A stretch of DNA of 64,000 nt from Bacteroidota bacterium. GTDB lineage: Bacteria; Bacteroidota; Bacteroidia; NS11-12g; UBA9320. Of the stretch, positions 8,283 to 15,915 are shown in pieces. Location: positions 355,737-419,736 of the forward strand of contig NVWV01000002.1 of assembly GCA_002746305.1 (NCBI GenBank). The letters are read 5' to 3'. Each line of letters opens with the position of its first letter. Position 1 is the first letter of the stretch. Below the pieces are notes generated by a model. It ran no database searches, was not told the DNA's origin, and saw only the letters and a list, made by a program, of their open reading frames with translations. The translations under genes and the position numbers were made by a program.

Positions 8283-8547
8283 AAGAAGTCTAAAGTGACA
8301 CTAGTGCCAACATTCAATAATTTGAGAGTTACGGCATATAAATTCTTACGTTGGTAGATTATCATAAGGTACAACCTACCCGCATTTGCATTCGTTTTTC
8401 TAAAAATGGGGTGACAGCTTTACATAGTGGGTCTTTGTGAAACATTTCAAAAACTTGTGAAACACAATTTTCATAGCACACCGAAAATTCTGTACGTTCT
8501 GAAATGCTTTCTTGGAGGTAAAGCTAAAATCAGTCTCTGATTTTTTA

Positions 8548-8605
8548 CTTTCTTGTTTTTACTTGCACAATGAAACGAGTTCCGTGTGCTGTAAAAACAA
8601 GAAAG
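8548..8605. repeat. 15-bp perfect inverted repeat downstream of tRNA-Arg
   Basis: Left arm CTTTCTTGTTTTTAC at 8548-8562 and its exact complement at 8591-8605, with further partial pairing inwards (TTGCACA against TGTGC). The right arm overlaps the T-rich tail of the tRNA terminator, so two hairpins are nested. Confidence 0.6.
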
Positions 8606-8627
8606 CCCAACACATAGTGTTGAGCTT
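8603..8627 (-). terminator. Terminator after tRNA-Arg
   Basis: On the minus strand AAGCTCAACA and TGTTGGGCTT pair around a CTATG loop, followed by a T-rich stretch. It starts 13 bases beyond the tRNA 3' end. Confidence 0.75.
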
Positions 8628-8639
8628 TTCTCTTATTCG

Positions 8640-8713
8640 TGACCTCGTCAGGATTCAAACCTGAGACCTCTTGAGCCGTAATCAAGTGCTCTATTCAGCT
8701 GAGCTACGAAGCC
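8640..8713 (-). tRNA. tRNA-Arg (anticodon ACG)
   Basis: All four arms fold: acceptor GGCTTCG with CGAGGTC (two G-U pairs), a D-arm with AGCTCAG, anticodon stem CTTGA/TCAAG with loop TTACGGC giving anticodon ACG (read as ICG after A34 deamination), variable loop AGGTC and T-arm TCAGG/CCTGA with loop TTTGAAT. Discriminator is A; CCA is not encoded. The 3' end faces the accessory block, which makes it a plausible integration site. Confidence 0.93.
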
Positions 8714-8754
8714 AGTAAAACTGCATTCAAAGAAATCCTCTTTAAATGCGGGTG

Positions 8755-8781
8755 CAAATATAACCTCCTCTTTATATCCAA
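8755..8781 (-). promoter_or_regulatory. Promoter of tRNA-Arg
   Basis: On the minus strand TTG (complement of 8779-8781) is followed after 16 bases by TATATTTG (complement of 8755-8762), matching the Bacteroidota -33/-7 pattern. The tRNA begins about 41 bases downstream. Confidence 0.6.
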
Positions 8782-8811
8782 GCCATAAAAAATTATATTC
8801 GTACTGATATT

Positions 8812-9702
8812 TTGAAATTATTCAAGTTTGCTTCTATTGATGTAGGTTCTAACGCCGTTAGACTCCTATTTACAAACGTATTTGAGACCGATAATGGTCC
8901 CATATTTCGTAAGTTGTCCTTGGTTCGTGTGCCCATACGACTAGGGGAAGATGCATTCATTCACGGAAAGATAGGCGAAGAGAAAACAGACCAATTGATT
9001 AAAACCATGCGGTCGTTCAGACACTTGATGAATGTCCACCAAGTATTGGACTACCGTGCATATGCCACAAGTGCCATGCGTGAGGCTAGCAACAGCAAGT
9101 TCATTCTCTCAGAAATCAAAAGATATGCAGATATTGATCTCCAAATAGTCAGTGGTGATACTGAAGCCGATACCATTTCTTTTGAAGACCTTCCAGATTA
9201 CATACCTCATCTTGATGGAGCTGTATTTATAGATGTAGGCGGAGGAAGTACAGAACTCACTTACTTAAAGGAGGGACATAAAATAGATTCAATCTCACTC
9301 AAAATAGGAACTATTCGCTTACTTCACAACACAGTAAGTCAAGAACTCTGGGACGAGTTAAAGGCATGGCTTGATAAGAACAACGTTTTAGATAGCAATA
9401 CACCTATACTGGGTACAGGTGGCAACATCAACAAAATCCTAAAAGTCCTTCGCAAACAGCAAAGTGACTATTTTATCACTGTTGAAGACTTAAAGTCCTT
9501 CAGTGAAGAGTTAAGTGCTGTGGATTATGATGAGCGGATTAGTCGATTTGTTCTGAATCCAGATCGTGCAGATGTTATACTTCCTGCATGTAAAATATTT
9601 CTTACAGCCTCTGCCTGGTTGGGTTCTGAACGTATCTACGTTCCAAAACTTGGCTTGTCCGACGGGATTGCACGTGACTTGTACAAAAAGTACAAGGCAT
9701 AA
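8812..9702 (+). CDS. Exopolyphosphatase / Ppx-GppA phosphatase family protein
   Basis: A 296-residue ASKHA-fold protein. It begins right at the family phosphate-binding strand (FASIDVGSNAVRLL), so the TTG at 8812 is accepted although rare; no in-frame ATG lies nearby. A second phosphate loop reads AVFIDVGGGSTELTYL and a third GTGGNINKI. These residues bind polyphosphate or pppGpp in Ppx/GppA. It has only the catalytic two-subdomain core of about 300 residues, as in short bacterial Ppx forms. It releases phosphate from polyphosphate ends in the cytosol or acts on (p)ppGpp; which is not decidable. No ppk neighbour is present. It converges on the next minus-strand gene with only 19 bases between. 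Confidence 0.88.
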   Translation: MKLFKFASIDVGSNAVRLLFTNVFETDNGPIFRKLSLVRVPIRLGEDAFIHGKIGEEKTDQLIKTMRSFRHLMNVHQVLDYRAYATSAMREASNSKFILSEIKRYADIDLQIVSGDTEADTISFEDLPDYIPHLDGAVFIDVGGGSTELTYLKEGHKIDSISLKIGTIRLLHNTVSQELWDELKAWLDKNNVLDSNTPILGTGGNINKILKVLRKQQSDYFITVEDLKSFSEELSAVDYDERISRFVLNPDRADVILPACKIFLTASAWLGSERIYVPKLGLSDGIARDLYKKYKA

Positions 9703-9721
9703 CACCTCTTCCTAACCTCAC

Positions 9722-10162
9722 TTATCTTCTATTGCTTCTTGGTCTATTTTCAAAATCTGGAGTAGACTTAAACCACCTATCCCCTATTTGTGAGAGTGAC
9801 TCTATAACTACTACAAGCTTTAACAATCCTTTTTTGCTCGCTTTAATAAAGAAAAGAGCAAACTGCTTTCCTGTCTTTACTACCCTTCCTTTAGAACCCG
9901 TTTTAACCTTGGTCCTTTTCTCTGATGATGCACGCGTTTTCCGTTCGCTTGGAAGTTTCAAATCCTTAAAGACTTTTTGGCTTTTAAAGTCGTTTACATC
10001 CAGATCTAACATGAATAAGTCGAACGCTTTCTTGAGCTTTTTCATCTGTTGATTCCAACCCAATTCACTTCTTTTTTTCCCTCTCACAAAGTCCATAACT
10101 ATCTCGAAAGTGACGGCCAACTCACGTCTTAAATACTGTTCTACATTGTTTACTACTACCAT
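9722..10162 (-). CDS. Orphan basic protein, divergent from 10361 gene (146 aa)
   Basis: I recognise no family. The N-terminal 60 residues look helical (VEQYLRRELAVTFEIVMDFV, then KKAFDLFMLDLDVND). The middle (about 75-105) is very basic and low in structure (SERKTRASSEKRTKVKTGSK). A short hydrophobic stretch, FALFFIKASKKGLLKLVVVI, could touch a membrane but is interrupted by lysines. The tail is again basic (FENRPRSNRR). This composition suggests a nucleic-acid-binding protein, which is inference. It is divergently transcribed from the 10361 gene across a 198-bp region full of TTAAGC sites, so both may be controlled together. Confidence 0.6.
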   Translation of the reverse strand: MVVVNNVEQYLRRELAVTFEIVMDFVRGKKRSELGWNQQMKKLKKAFDLFMLDLDVNDFKSQKVFKDLKLPSERKTRASSEKRTKVKTGSKGRVVKTGKQFALFFIKASKKGLLKLVVVIESLSQIGDRWFKSTPDFENRPRSNRR

Positions 10163-10251
10163 TTTACTTGATTTTTAAATTAAACTACTACTTTACTAAA
10201 CGTCTTAATCTGATGCAATAGTATATGTCTAAATGCTTATCATACAGGTAA

Positions 10252-10372
10252 TTAAGCAATATTATCATTGCTTAACTCTGCTTAATCAAGCTTGAATTAA
10301 GTAAATCAAGTAACTTAATAATGCTTAATATTTTACTTAATTTTATATCTTTGTTCTACAGTGTTATTAAGC
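10252..10372. promoter_or_regulatory. Operator-like array of TTAAGC/GCTTAA sites
   Basis: A perfect inverted repeat TTAAGCAAT-N6-ATTGCTTAA occupies 10252-10275. Further GCTTAA or TTAAGC hexamers lie at 10280, 10323 and 10367, and CTTAA/TTAAG pentamers at 10297, 10314 and 10336. Several are spaced 10-12 bases, near one helical turn. The array overlaps the promoter and start of the 10361 gene. Confidence 0.5.
10346..10353 (+). promoter_or_regulatory. -7 promoter element of the 10361 gene
   Basis: TATCTTTG fits TAnnTTTG exactly. It ends only seven bases before the GTG start codon, so the transcript would be nearly or fully leaderless. Confidence 0.5.
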
Positions 10373-11458
10373 GGCAACATACCAGTGCAGGAATTGGTGG
10401 TGAATTTTATTTCGTCTGCCCTTCCACAAGCTCACCAAATTTACTGTGTCGCACAGTACGCTAATAATGCTATTCAAGTACAAACTAATACCGGAGAATA
10501 CAACGATATTCCTAAGTCACTTCCCTCCTTTTTGGCTAAAGGAAACACGGGATGGTATGCCATCAACGAAACTCCTTTTAGCAGTAGCAAACAGATAGGT
10601 CAAACATCCTTGGAGATGGAATTAGATAGAGACTTTCTTTTTCTTAAAAATATCTCAGCTGACAATTGCCTCTTATACTTGTTTGTACAATTAAAACCTT
10701 TTGGTCTATCAAAGGAAAAATACCTTCTTTCGGATCAGAAGAAGCAATTTGAAATTAGCATTAAGGGCTTTGTGACCCAGCTTATTGCCATAATATCTAA
10801 TGACAGGCTTGTTCTTAAAAACATTGCTAAAGGCGGAGCTATTGCCCGCAATGAGATCCTTGACACCAAACGACAACTAAGTCAATTAGGACAAAATTTC
10901 GAACTTGCTATTACTCGGTTTATTAAACTGATAATCAACAAGCTTCAAGATAAATATGGCATTGTTATTCGACTGAGTTCTGAATTCATAGATGGCTTAA
11001 AAGACTATTCTGAACCTTTTGAAGACTTGGAGGTAAACCTAGAAAACCACGTTCAGATTGAGCTTAACCTCGCTCTCATACAAGGAGAGACTGAAATACT
11101 CCTTACTCCTCTCCACTTAACTAGTCTTTCAAGTCACACCGCTAGAGTGACCCATCAGTCGGAAGAGAAGAATCATCTCGGTAGACTCGCAAAAACCCAT
11201 AAACTTTTGGATAGATACGAAGCTGCTGCTGAAATTGCTCAACAAAAAGGTTTGAGCATCATTGGCAAGCATATTGGCAACCATTGCACTCCTCCTGTAT
11301 CCAATGCCAGTATCACGGATGCTCTGAACAAGCAGGCTAAAAAAGTCTATGAATTATTTGATAAATACCCAAAGAATTGGGCAATTATTCGTTCTGAGTT
11401 CAAATCAGTGGCTAACATCATTGAGAAGGAATCTATACGCAGACAGGAGATAGCCTAG
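10361..11458 (+). CDS. Uncharacterised cytosolic protein, possible regulator (365 aa)
   Basis: No family recognised. The start is a GTG right after a -7 element; no ATG is available near it. Residues about 1-140 look alpha/beta with a GAF-like rhythm (GNTGWYAINETPF, LLYLFVQLKPFGLSKE). Residues about 150-200 form a long helix (NEILDTKRQLSQLGQNFELA). The last 90 residues are helical and basic (LLDRYEAAAEIAQQKGLS, then ITDALNKQAKKVYELFDKYP), a layout that could bind DNA. Together with the palindromic TTAAGC array over its promoter this suggests an autoregulated sensor-regulator; that role is inferred, not shown. Confidence 0.7.
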   Translation: MLLSGNIPVQELVVNFISSALPQAHQIYCVAQYANNAIQVQTNTGEYNDIPKSLPSFLAKGNTGWYAINETPFSSSKQIGQTSLEMELDRDFLFLKNISADNCLLYLFVQLKPFGLSKEKYLLSDQKKQFEISIKGFVTQLIAIISNDRLVLKNIAKGGAIARNEILDTKRQLSQLGQNFELAITRFIKLIINKLQDKYGIVIRLSSEFIDGLKDYSEPFEDLEVNLENHVQIELNLALIQGETEILLTPLHLTSLSSHTARVTHQSEEKNHLGRLAKTHKLLDRYEAAAEIAQQKGLSIIGKHIGNHCTPPVSNASITDALNKQAKKVYELFDKYPKNWAIIRSEFKSVANIIEKESIRRQEIA

Positions 11459-11686
11459 TTCTATTTAGTTTCTATACGGTCCCAGCATTTAAGATTGAGT
11501 GTCGGCGTTACTTATCAATAATTCAGGTAAATTTCTTCTCGGTTTTCTGACAGTTAAATTATTGAATCAATGGGTCTCCTATGTACTTTCTAAAATGTAA
11601 ATTTAGTCACCTATAATAAAGAGATTTAAACCATATGGGAAACCATTATAATCTTAACTTTACCGCTTAAATATCTTAGTTATCAG

Positions 11687-12748
11687 ATGAGAATCAACGG
11701 ACATTCACACTTACTTCCTTATCCTAGTCAAATCCCTAAGTTTATGAAAGACAAGGAGATCTTTTGGATAGATGATGATCGCAAGTTTATGCGTCAGAAG
11801 AACTGGGCCCGCCCAATCACTGATGAGAGTTTCTTTTTAGATGAGAAGCTTGAATGGATGGATAAGAATAAAATTGACCACGCAGTAGTGCTCAACCTAT
11901 CCCAGTTGTATGGTAATGGCTTAACCCAAAACGAAATGAAGCAGGCATTGCGATTTCAAAACGATTTCAATGCTCAAGTTCAAGCTGAGAATGAAAAACG
12001 ATTCACCACAGGGTTTGTAGTACACGCAGGTTTTGTAGATGGTGCTTTATGGGAGATAGAACGATGCGTTGAGAAGCTGAATATGAAAGTGCTTTGTCTT
12101 CCGACACATTATCTGGATACGGCTGGAAAATGGCGAGTAATCTTCAATAAGGAAACAGAACCCATACTTGAATTAGCTAATAAATACAAACTAGCAATTG
12201 AAGTACATCCATATGACGGTGAGAAGTTTATCCAATTGGAAAACACTTCTTGGCGTTTTCATTTGATTTGGATGCTAGCACAATGTGCAGACTCATATCA
12301 CTTCTATACGCTAAATGGATATTATAAAAAATATCCCAATATCCGTACTTGTTTTGCTCACGGAGGACAACTAAACCATATTAATATCGGGAGAAGAACT
12401 CAGGGATTTGATGGAAGACCTGACCTTTTTGAGGGTATGGAACGTCCTCGAAATGCGGTAGGACATCCCAACATATACTTCGATACTTTAGTACACGATA
12501 CCATTTCGTTTGAAGTCATGCTAAAGAGGCAACAAACTACAGATCAAATACTTATGGGACTAGACGACCCATATCCTTTAGGCGAAATGGAAAACGAAAG
12601 ACAAAGTAGTTATCCTGGCAAATTATTGGATTTGGTACTAAGAGATGGCTTAATTAGCGAAACACAGCATTCTGAGATTTGGAAGGACAATGTAGCTCGT
12701 TGGCTATACGGTGATGATGCCCAAAGTTTTATTCAAAAAATTTCTTAG
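11687..12748 (+). CDS. ACMSD-like amidohydrolase-2 family decarboxylase
   Basis: A 353-residue TIM-barrel metalloprotein. The metal and catalytic residues of 2-amino-3-carboxymuconate-6-semialdehyde decarboxylase are all present with family spacing: His6 and His8 (NGHSHLLP), His174 (AIEVHPYDG), His225 (CFAHGGQ) and Asp293 (MGLDDPYPLGE). Each is offset by three from the known Pseudomonas enzyme numbering. ACMSD removes carbon dioxide from the ring-opened product of 3-hydroxyanthranilate in the kynurenine branch of tryptophan breakdown. No other kynurenine gene is in the window. It precedes ddl by 99 bp and could also act on a related carboxylate. Confidence 0.85.
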   Translation: MRINGHSHLLPYPSQIPKFMKDKEIFWIDDDRKFMRQKNWARPITDESFFLDEKLEWMDKNKIDHAVVLNLSQLYGNGLTQNEMKQALRFQNDFNAQVQAENEKRFTTGFVVHAGFVDGALWEIERCVEKLNMKVLCLPTHYLDTAGKWRVIFNKETEPILELANKYKLAIEVHPYDGEKFIQLENTSWRFHLIWMLAQCADSYHFYTLNGYYKKYPNIRTCFAHGGQLNHINIGRRTQGFDGRPDLFEGMERPRNAVGHPNIYFDTLVHDTISFEVMLKRQQTTDQILMGLDDPYPLGEMENERQSSYPGKLLDLVLRDGLISETQHSEIWKDNVARWLYGDDAQSFIQKIS

Positions 12749-12847
12749 CCAAGCTTCGACCAATGTCAAAGACACCCAGCTAATATATCGTGTATAAACT
12801 CCGTTTATAGCTAGGTTACTTTGTATCCCTAAAACAACATTAAACGA

Positions 12848-13936
12848 ATGCCGACTAAAACAGTAGCTATTATTTTCGGAGGGAAGTCAACCGAACACGA
12901 AGTATCGATTCGTTCAGCAAGAAACATTGCAAATGCCATTGATACTCAAGAATTCAACATCCTGTTAATTGGCATTGCAAAGGATGGTAAATGGTATTTA
13001 AAATCTTCCAAAGAACTAAATACAGAAGATGTTGTATTGGCTAATGCTAGCACTCAGCTTACTCTGACACCGGGTGCAGAAGAAGATAAAATTGTTTTAT
13101 GTCACAACCAGAAAAGTATTGGTCCAATTGATGTGGTCTTCCCTATTGTCCATGGAACGGGTGGAGAAGATGGCACTCTTCAGGGACTCTTAAAAACGCT
13201 TAACATTGCCTTTGTTGGTCCAGGAGTTGTAGGGTCTGCATTGTGCATCGATAAAGAAGTTGCAAAGCGAATTTTAAATGAAGCAGGAATTGCAAATTGT
13301 AAATTTCTCTCTTACCATAAGTCGGAACGCAACCAAATCACCTTTGAAAACTCCCAAGCTCATTTAGGAATACCGATGTACATTAAACCTCCTAACTTGG
13401 GTTCATCTGTTGGAATCAGTAAGGTTAAGACAAAACAGGAATTTGATAAGGCAATAGATCATGCTTTCTTATTTGATAGAAAAGTACTGATTGAAGAGAA
13501 CATAGTAGGCAGAGAAATTGAATGTGCAGTCATGGGAAATGCGGATGTAAGTGCATCTCCTGTTGGTGAGATACTGACGATTGGTGAAAATCACGACTTT
13601 TACTCGTACGATGCAAAATATACAGATGCAAGTGGCTCTGTGACTGTGATCCCAGCTGAAATGGATGAGGACACCCAAAGCCGTATTCAAACCATTGCTA
13701 TTAAGACCTACAAGGCTTTAAACTGTGAAGGTATGGCTAGAGTTGATTTCTTCTTATCACAAAAAGGGGATATAATCGTAAATGAAGTAAATTCCTTACC
13801 TGGCTTCACCGATATTAGCATGTATCCCAAACTTTGGGGATCGGCGGGAATGAAGTATAGTACTCTCGTTACAAAATTGCTACACCTAGCTCTTGAACGA
13901 CAGTCAGAAGAAGATGAAATGCAGACTTCCCTATAA
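12848..13936 (+). CDS. ddl: D-alanine--D-alanine ligase
   Basis: A 362-residue ATP-grasp enzyme that joins two D-alanines for peptidoglycan precursor synthesis in the cytosol. It has the opening GGKSTEHEVSIRSA, the HGTGGEDGTLQGLL block, the YIKPPNLGSSVGISKV ATP-binding segment and the late metal-binding VNEVNSLPGFTDISMYPKLW. Length is normal for Ddl. ATG at 12848 is clear. The HEAT-like gene follows after six bases, so they form an operon. Confidence 0.95.
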   Translation: MPTKTVAIIFGGKSTEHEVSIRSARNIANAIDTQEFNILLIGIAKDGKWYLKSSKELNTEDVVLANASTQLTLTPGAEEDKIVLCHNQKSIGPIDVVFPIVHGTGGEDGTLQGLLKTLNIAFVGPGVVGSALCIDKEVAKRILNEAGIANCKFLSYHKSERNQITFENSQAHLGIPMYIKPPNLGSSVGISKVKTKQEFDKAIDHAFLFDRKVLIEENIVGREIECAVMGNADVSASPVGEILTIGENHDFYSYDAKYTDASGSVTVIPAEMDEDTQSRIQTIAIKTYKALNCEGMARVDFFLSQKGDIIVNEVNSLPGFTDISMYPKLWGSAGMKYSTLVTKLLHLALERQSEEDEMQTSL

Positions 13937-13942
13937 ATTATA

Positions 13943-14470
13943 ATGCTACAGGAATTATCTCAGCGGCCTAATACCAAGCAAACTATCAATGATATAATTG
14001 AATTCATTGGTGATAGTACTGAATTATTCGCTGAGTTAATGGATATTTTTCTAAATGGCACATTGAGAGTTTCTCAAATGACAAGTTGGGCATTGGGACA
14101 TATAGGAGAGCAAAAACCTGAACTCATTACTCCATATCATTCTGAACTTGTTGCCCAATTACAAAATCCTGAAAGACACAGTGCGGTGCGTAGAAACATT
14201 GTACGGATTTATCAAACCTGTGAAATTCCCAAAGAAATAGAGGGTGAGCTGTATGAAATCTCCATAGGATTTGTTCTTGACCCCAAAGAAGCAATCGCCA
14301 TCAGAGCATTTAGTATGCGGATATGTGAGCGAATTGCTATTCGGTATCCCGACCTCGCTCCAGAGCTCATTGATGCGATTAAAAGTATTTTGCCGAATGC
14401 CAGTTCAGGACTTAAGAATAGAGGTCGACACACAGTAAACGACCTGAATAAACTAATTGGCGTTCAATAA
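13943..14470 (+). CDS. HEAT-like repeat protein (175 aa)
   Basis: An all-helical soluble protein whose helices come in pairs of about 30-35 residues (LFAELMDIFLNGTLRVSQMT, ITPYHSELVAQLQN, RRNIVRIYQTCEIPKE, AIAIRAFSMRICERIA), consistent with HEAT/ARM-type repeats used for protein binding. It has no enzyme motif. It starts six bases after the ddl stop and is very likely translated from the same mRNA; a link to cell wall synthesis is only suggested by that. Similar small HEAT proteins occur beside core genes in Bacteroidota. Confidence 0.7.
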   Translation: MLQELSQRPNTKQTINDIIEFIGDSTELFAELMDIFLNGTLRVSQMTSWALGHIGEQKPELITPYHSELVAQLQNPERHSAVRRNIVRIYQTCEIPKEIEGELYEISIGFVLDPKEAIAIRAFSMRICERIAIRYPDLAPELIDAIKSILPNASSGLKNRGRHTVNDLNKLIGVQ

Positions 14471-14489
14471 CCGTCCACATATTTAGTAA

Positions 14490-14513
14490 ATATGCACCTA
14501 TAGCTGTGCATAT
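14490..14513. other. Hairpin without T-run
   Basis: ATATGCAC and GTGCATAT pair around an eight-base loop between the HEAT-like gene and the OmpA gene. There is no U-tract, so it may be an operator or an RNA stem rather than a terminator. Confidence 0.35.
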
Positions 14514-14551
14514 GTGAACAGTCCTACTCTACTTACCTCTTATATGGATTG

Positions 14552-14559
14552 TAGTTTTG
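14552..14559 (+). promoter_or_regulatory. -7 promoter element of the OmpA lipoprotein gene
   Basis: TAGTTTTG fits TAnnTTTG, 24 bases before the ATG. Confidence 0.45.
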
Positions 14560-14583
14560 CTTATTCTAAAACAGCCATAAAAT

Positions 14584-15579
14584 ATGAAAAAGTCAATTCA
14601 CCTACTGTGTATCTTAGCTATGTGTACAACAATAGCCTGTGTACCCGCTAAAAAATTAGAAGACCTACAAGTAAAGTATGACAACTTGCAAAGTGATTTT
14701 GATGAAATGAAGACGATGAAAGAGTATGGCGATAATACACTGGCCTCTTTGCGTGAACAATATGCCGCGTTAGAGTCTGAATATGATCAAACCAAATTAG
14801 ACTGTCAGGAGCAAAAAGTAGATTTTGAAAGGACTCAAGCATCCTATGAGATTCTAAATAGAAACTACAAGAACTTGGTTAATAGTAATGAAACTACCAA
14901 GAATGACTTGAGATACGAACTGGAAAGGTTGGACAAGCAACTGGATGAAAAGAAGAGAGAGCTTTTTGCCAAAGAATCTTCACTTCAGTTGAAGGAAAAG
15001 GAGTCTGCTAAACTTAAGACAGAATTGGATGCATTGGAAATTTCCTTGAAGGAAAGAGAAAAACGTGTGAATGAACTTGAAGCTAAACTAGCAGCTCAAG
15101 AAAAGTCTGTAAAAGACCTCAAAGACAAACTAACTACATCTCTTATTGGCTATAAGAATAGTGGTATTTCAGTAGTAGAAAAGGATGGTAAAATCTATGT
15201 CTCTCTGGACAATAGCCTCTTATTTAAGTCAGGCAAAACGGATATTGACTGGAAAGGTAAAACTGCTCTACTAAAGATTGCAGAAAGCCTAAAAGATTTA
15301 GAAGACTTTGATATAATGGTAGAAGGTCATACTGACAATGTACCTATGAAATCAGCTTCCATTCAAGACAACTGGGACCTGAGTGTACTCAGAGCAACAT
15401 CTGTTGTACGCTATATGACCACAGAGGGTAAAATGGATGCAAAGAAGATCATTCCTAGCGGTAGAAGTAAGTACATACCGATTAACCCAGCTAAAACAAG
15501 TGATGCTCGTGCTGAAAATCGTAGAATTGAAATTATTCTCACCCCGAAACTGGATCAGTTAATGGATATATTAAAGTAG
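14584..15579 (+). CDS. OmpA-family lipoprotein with coiled coil
   Basis: A 331-residue envelope protein. The signal peptide ends TIAC (Cys19), so it is lipid-anchored, probably in the outer membrane. Residues about 25-190 form a long charged coiled coil with heptads (for example KLKTELDALEISLKEREKR). Residues about 205-325 are an OmpA-like peptidoglycan-binding domain with VEGHTDNVP, the NWDLSVLRATSVVRYM helix and the closing AENRRIEIIL. It would tether the outer membrane to peptidoglycan, like Pal but with a long spacer. It has its own promoter element and a strong terminator downstream. Confidence 0.9.
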   Translation: MKKSIHLLCILAMCTTIACVPAKKLEDLQVKYDNLQSDFDEMKTMKEYGDNTLASLREQYAALESEYDQTKLDCQEQKVDFERTQASYEILNRNYKNLVNSNETTKNDLRYELERLDKQLDEKKRELFAKESSLQLKEKESAKLKTELDALEISLKEREKRVNELEAKLAAQEKSVKDLKDKLTTSLIGYKNSGISVVEKDGKIYVSLDNSLLFKSGKTDIDWKGKTALLKIAESLKDLEDFDIMVEGHTDNVPMKSASIQDNWDLSVLRATSVVRYMTTEGKMDAKKIIPSGRSKYIPINPAKTSDARAENRRIEIILTPKLDQLMDILK

Positions 15580-15595
15580 GACTAAAAAACACCTT

Positions 15596-15633
15596 AAAAA
15601 GGCTCCTGATGATTAATCATTAGGAGCCTTTTT
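15596..15633. terminator. Bidirectional terminator
   Basis: AAAAAGGCTCCTGATGATT pairs with its complement ending AGGAGCCTTTTT. The A-run on the left and T-run on the right let it serve both the OmpA gene and the convergent minus-strand gene. Confidence 0.85.
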
Positions 15634-15640
15634 ATTTATG

Positions 15641-15904
15641 TTAGTCGTCGAACTTAGAAAACTTCCAGAACCACTGCCCCTTCTTATGAAAGTACTTAAT
15701 AATGAAAAACAATAAACCTCCGCCTACTGAATAAGGAAGTAAGTATCCAACTAGATATGGAACATCTGCTTGTTGTGACAATCTAATTTCTGATAAAATG
15801 GCAGAAGCAATCGTTGACACAATTTTCAGTAACAATAGACTAAAAAAAACTGCGAACAGATAACAGATGAACGCCATGAGTTTATATACGAAGCTGTTCA
15901 CCAT
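15641..15904 (-). CDS. Small membrane protein (87 aa)
   Basis: Two transmembrane segments are visible, about residues 7-36 and 49-67 (VGYLLPYSVGGGLLFFIIKY), followed by a basic aromatic tail (HKKGQWFWKFSKFDD). No family is recognised. It starts 11 bases after the prfB stop codon on the same strand, so the two are probably one transcript ending at the terminator at 15596-15633. The role is unknown. Confidence 0.6.
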   Translation of the reverse strand: MVNSFVYKLMAFICYLFAVFFSLLLLKIVSTIASAILSEIRLSQQADVPYLVGYLLPYSVGGGLLFFIIKYFHKKGQWFWKFSKFDD

Positions 15905-15915
15905 CTAAAACAGCT

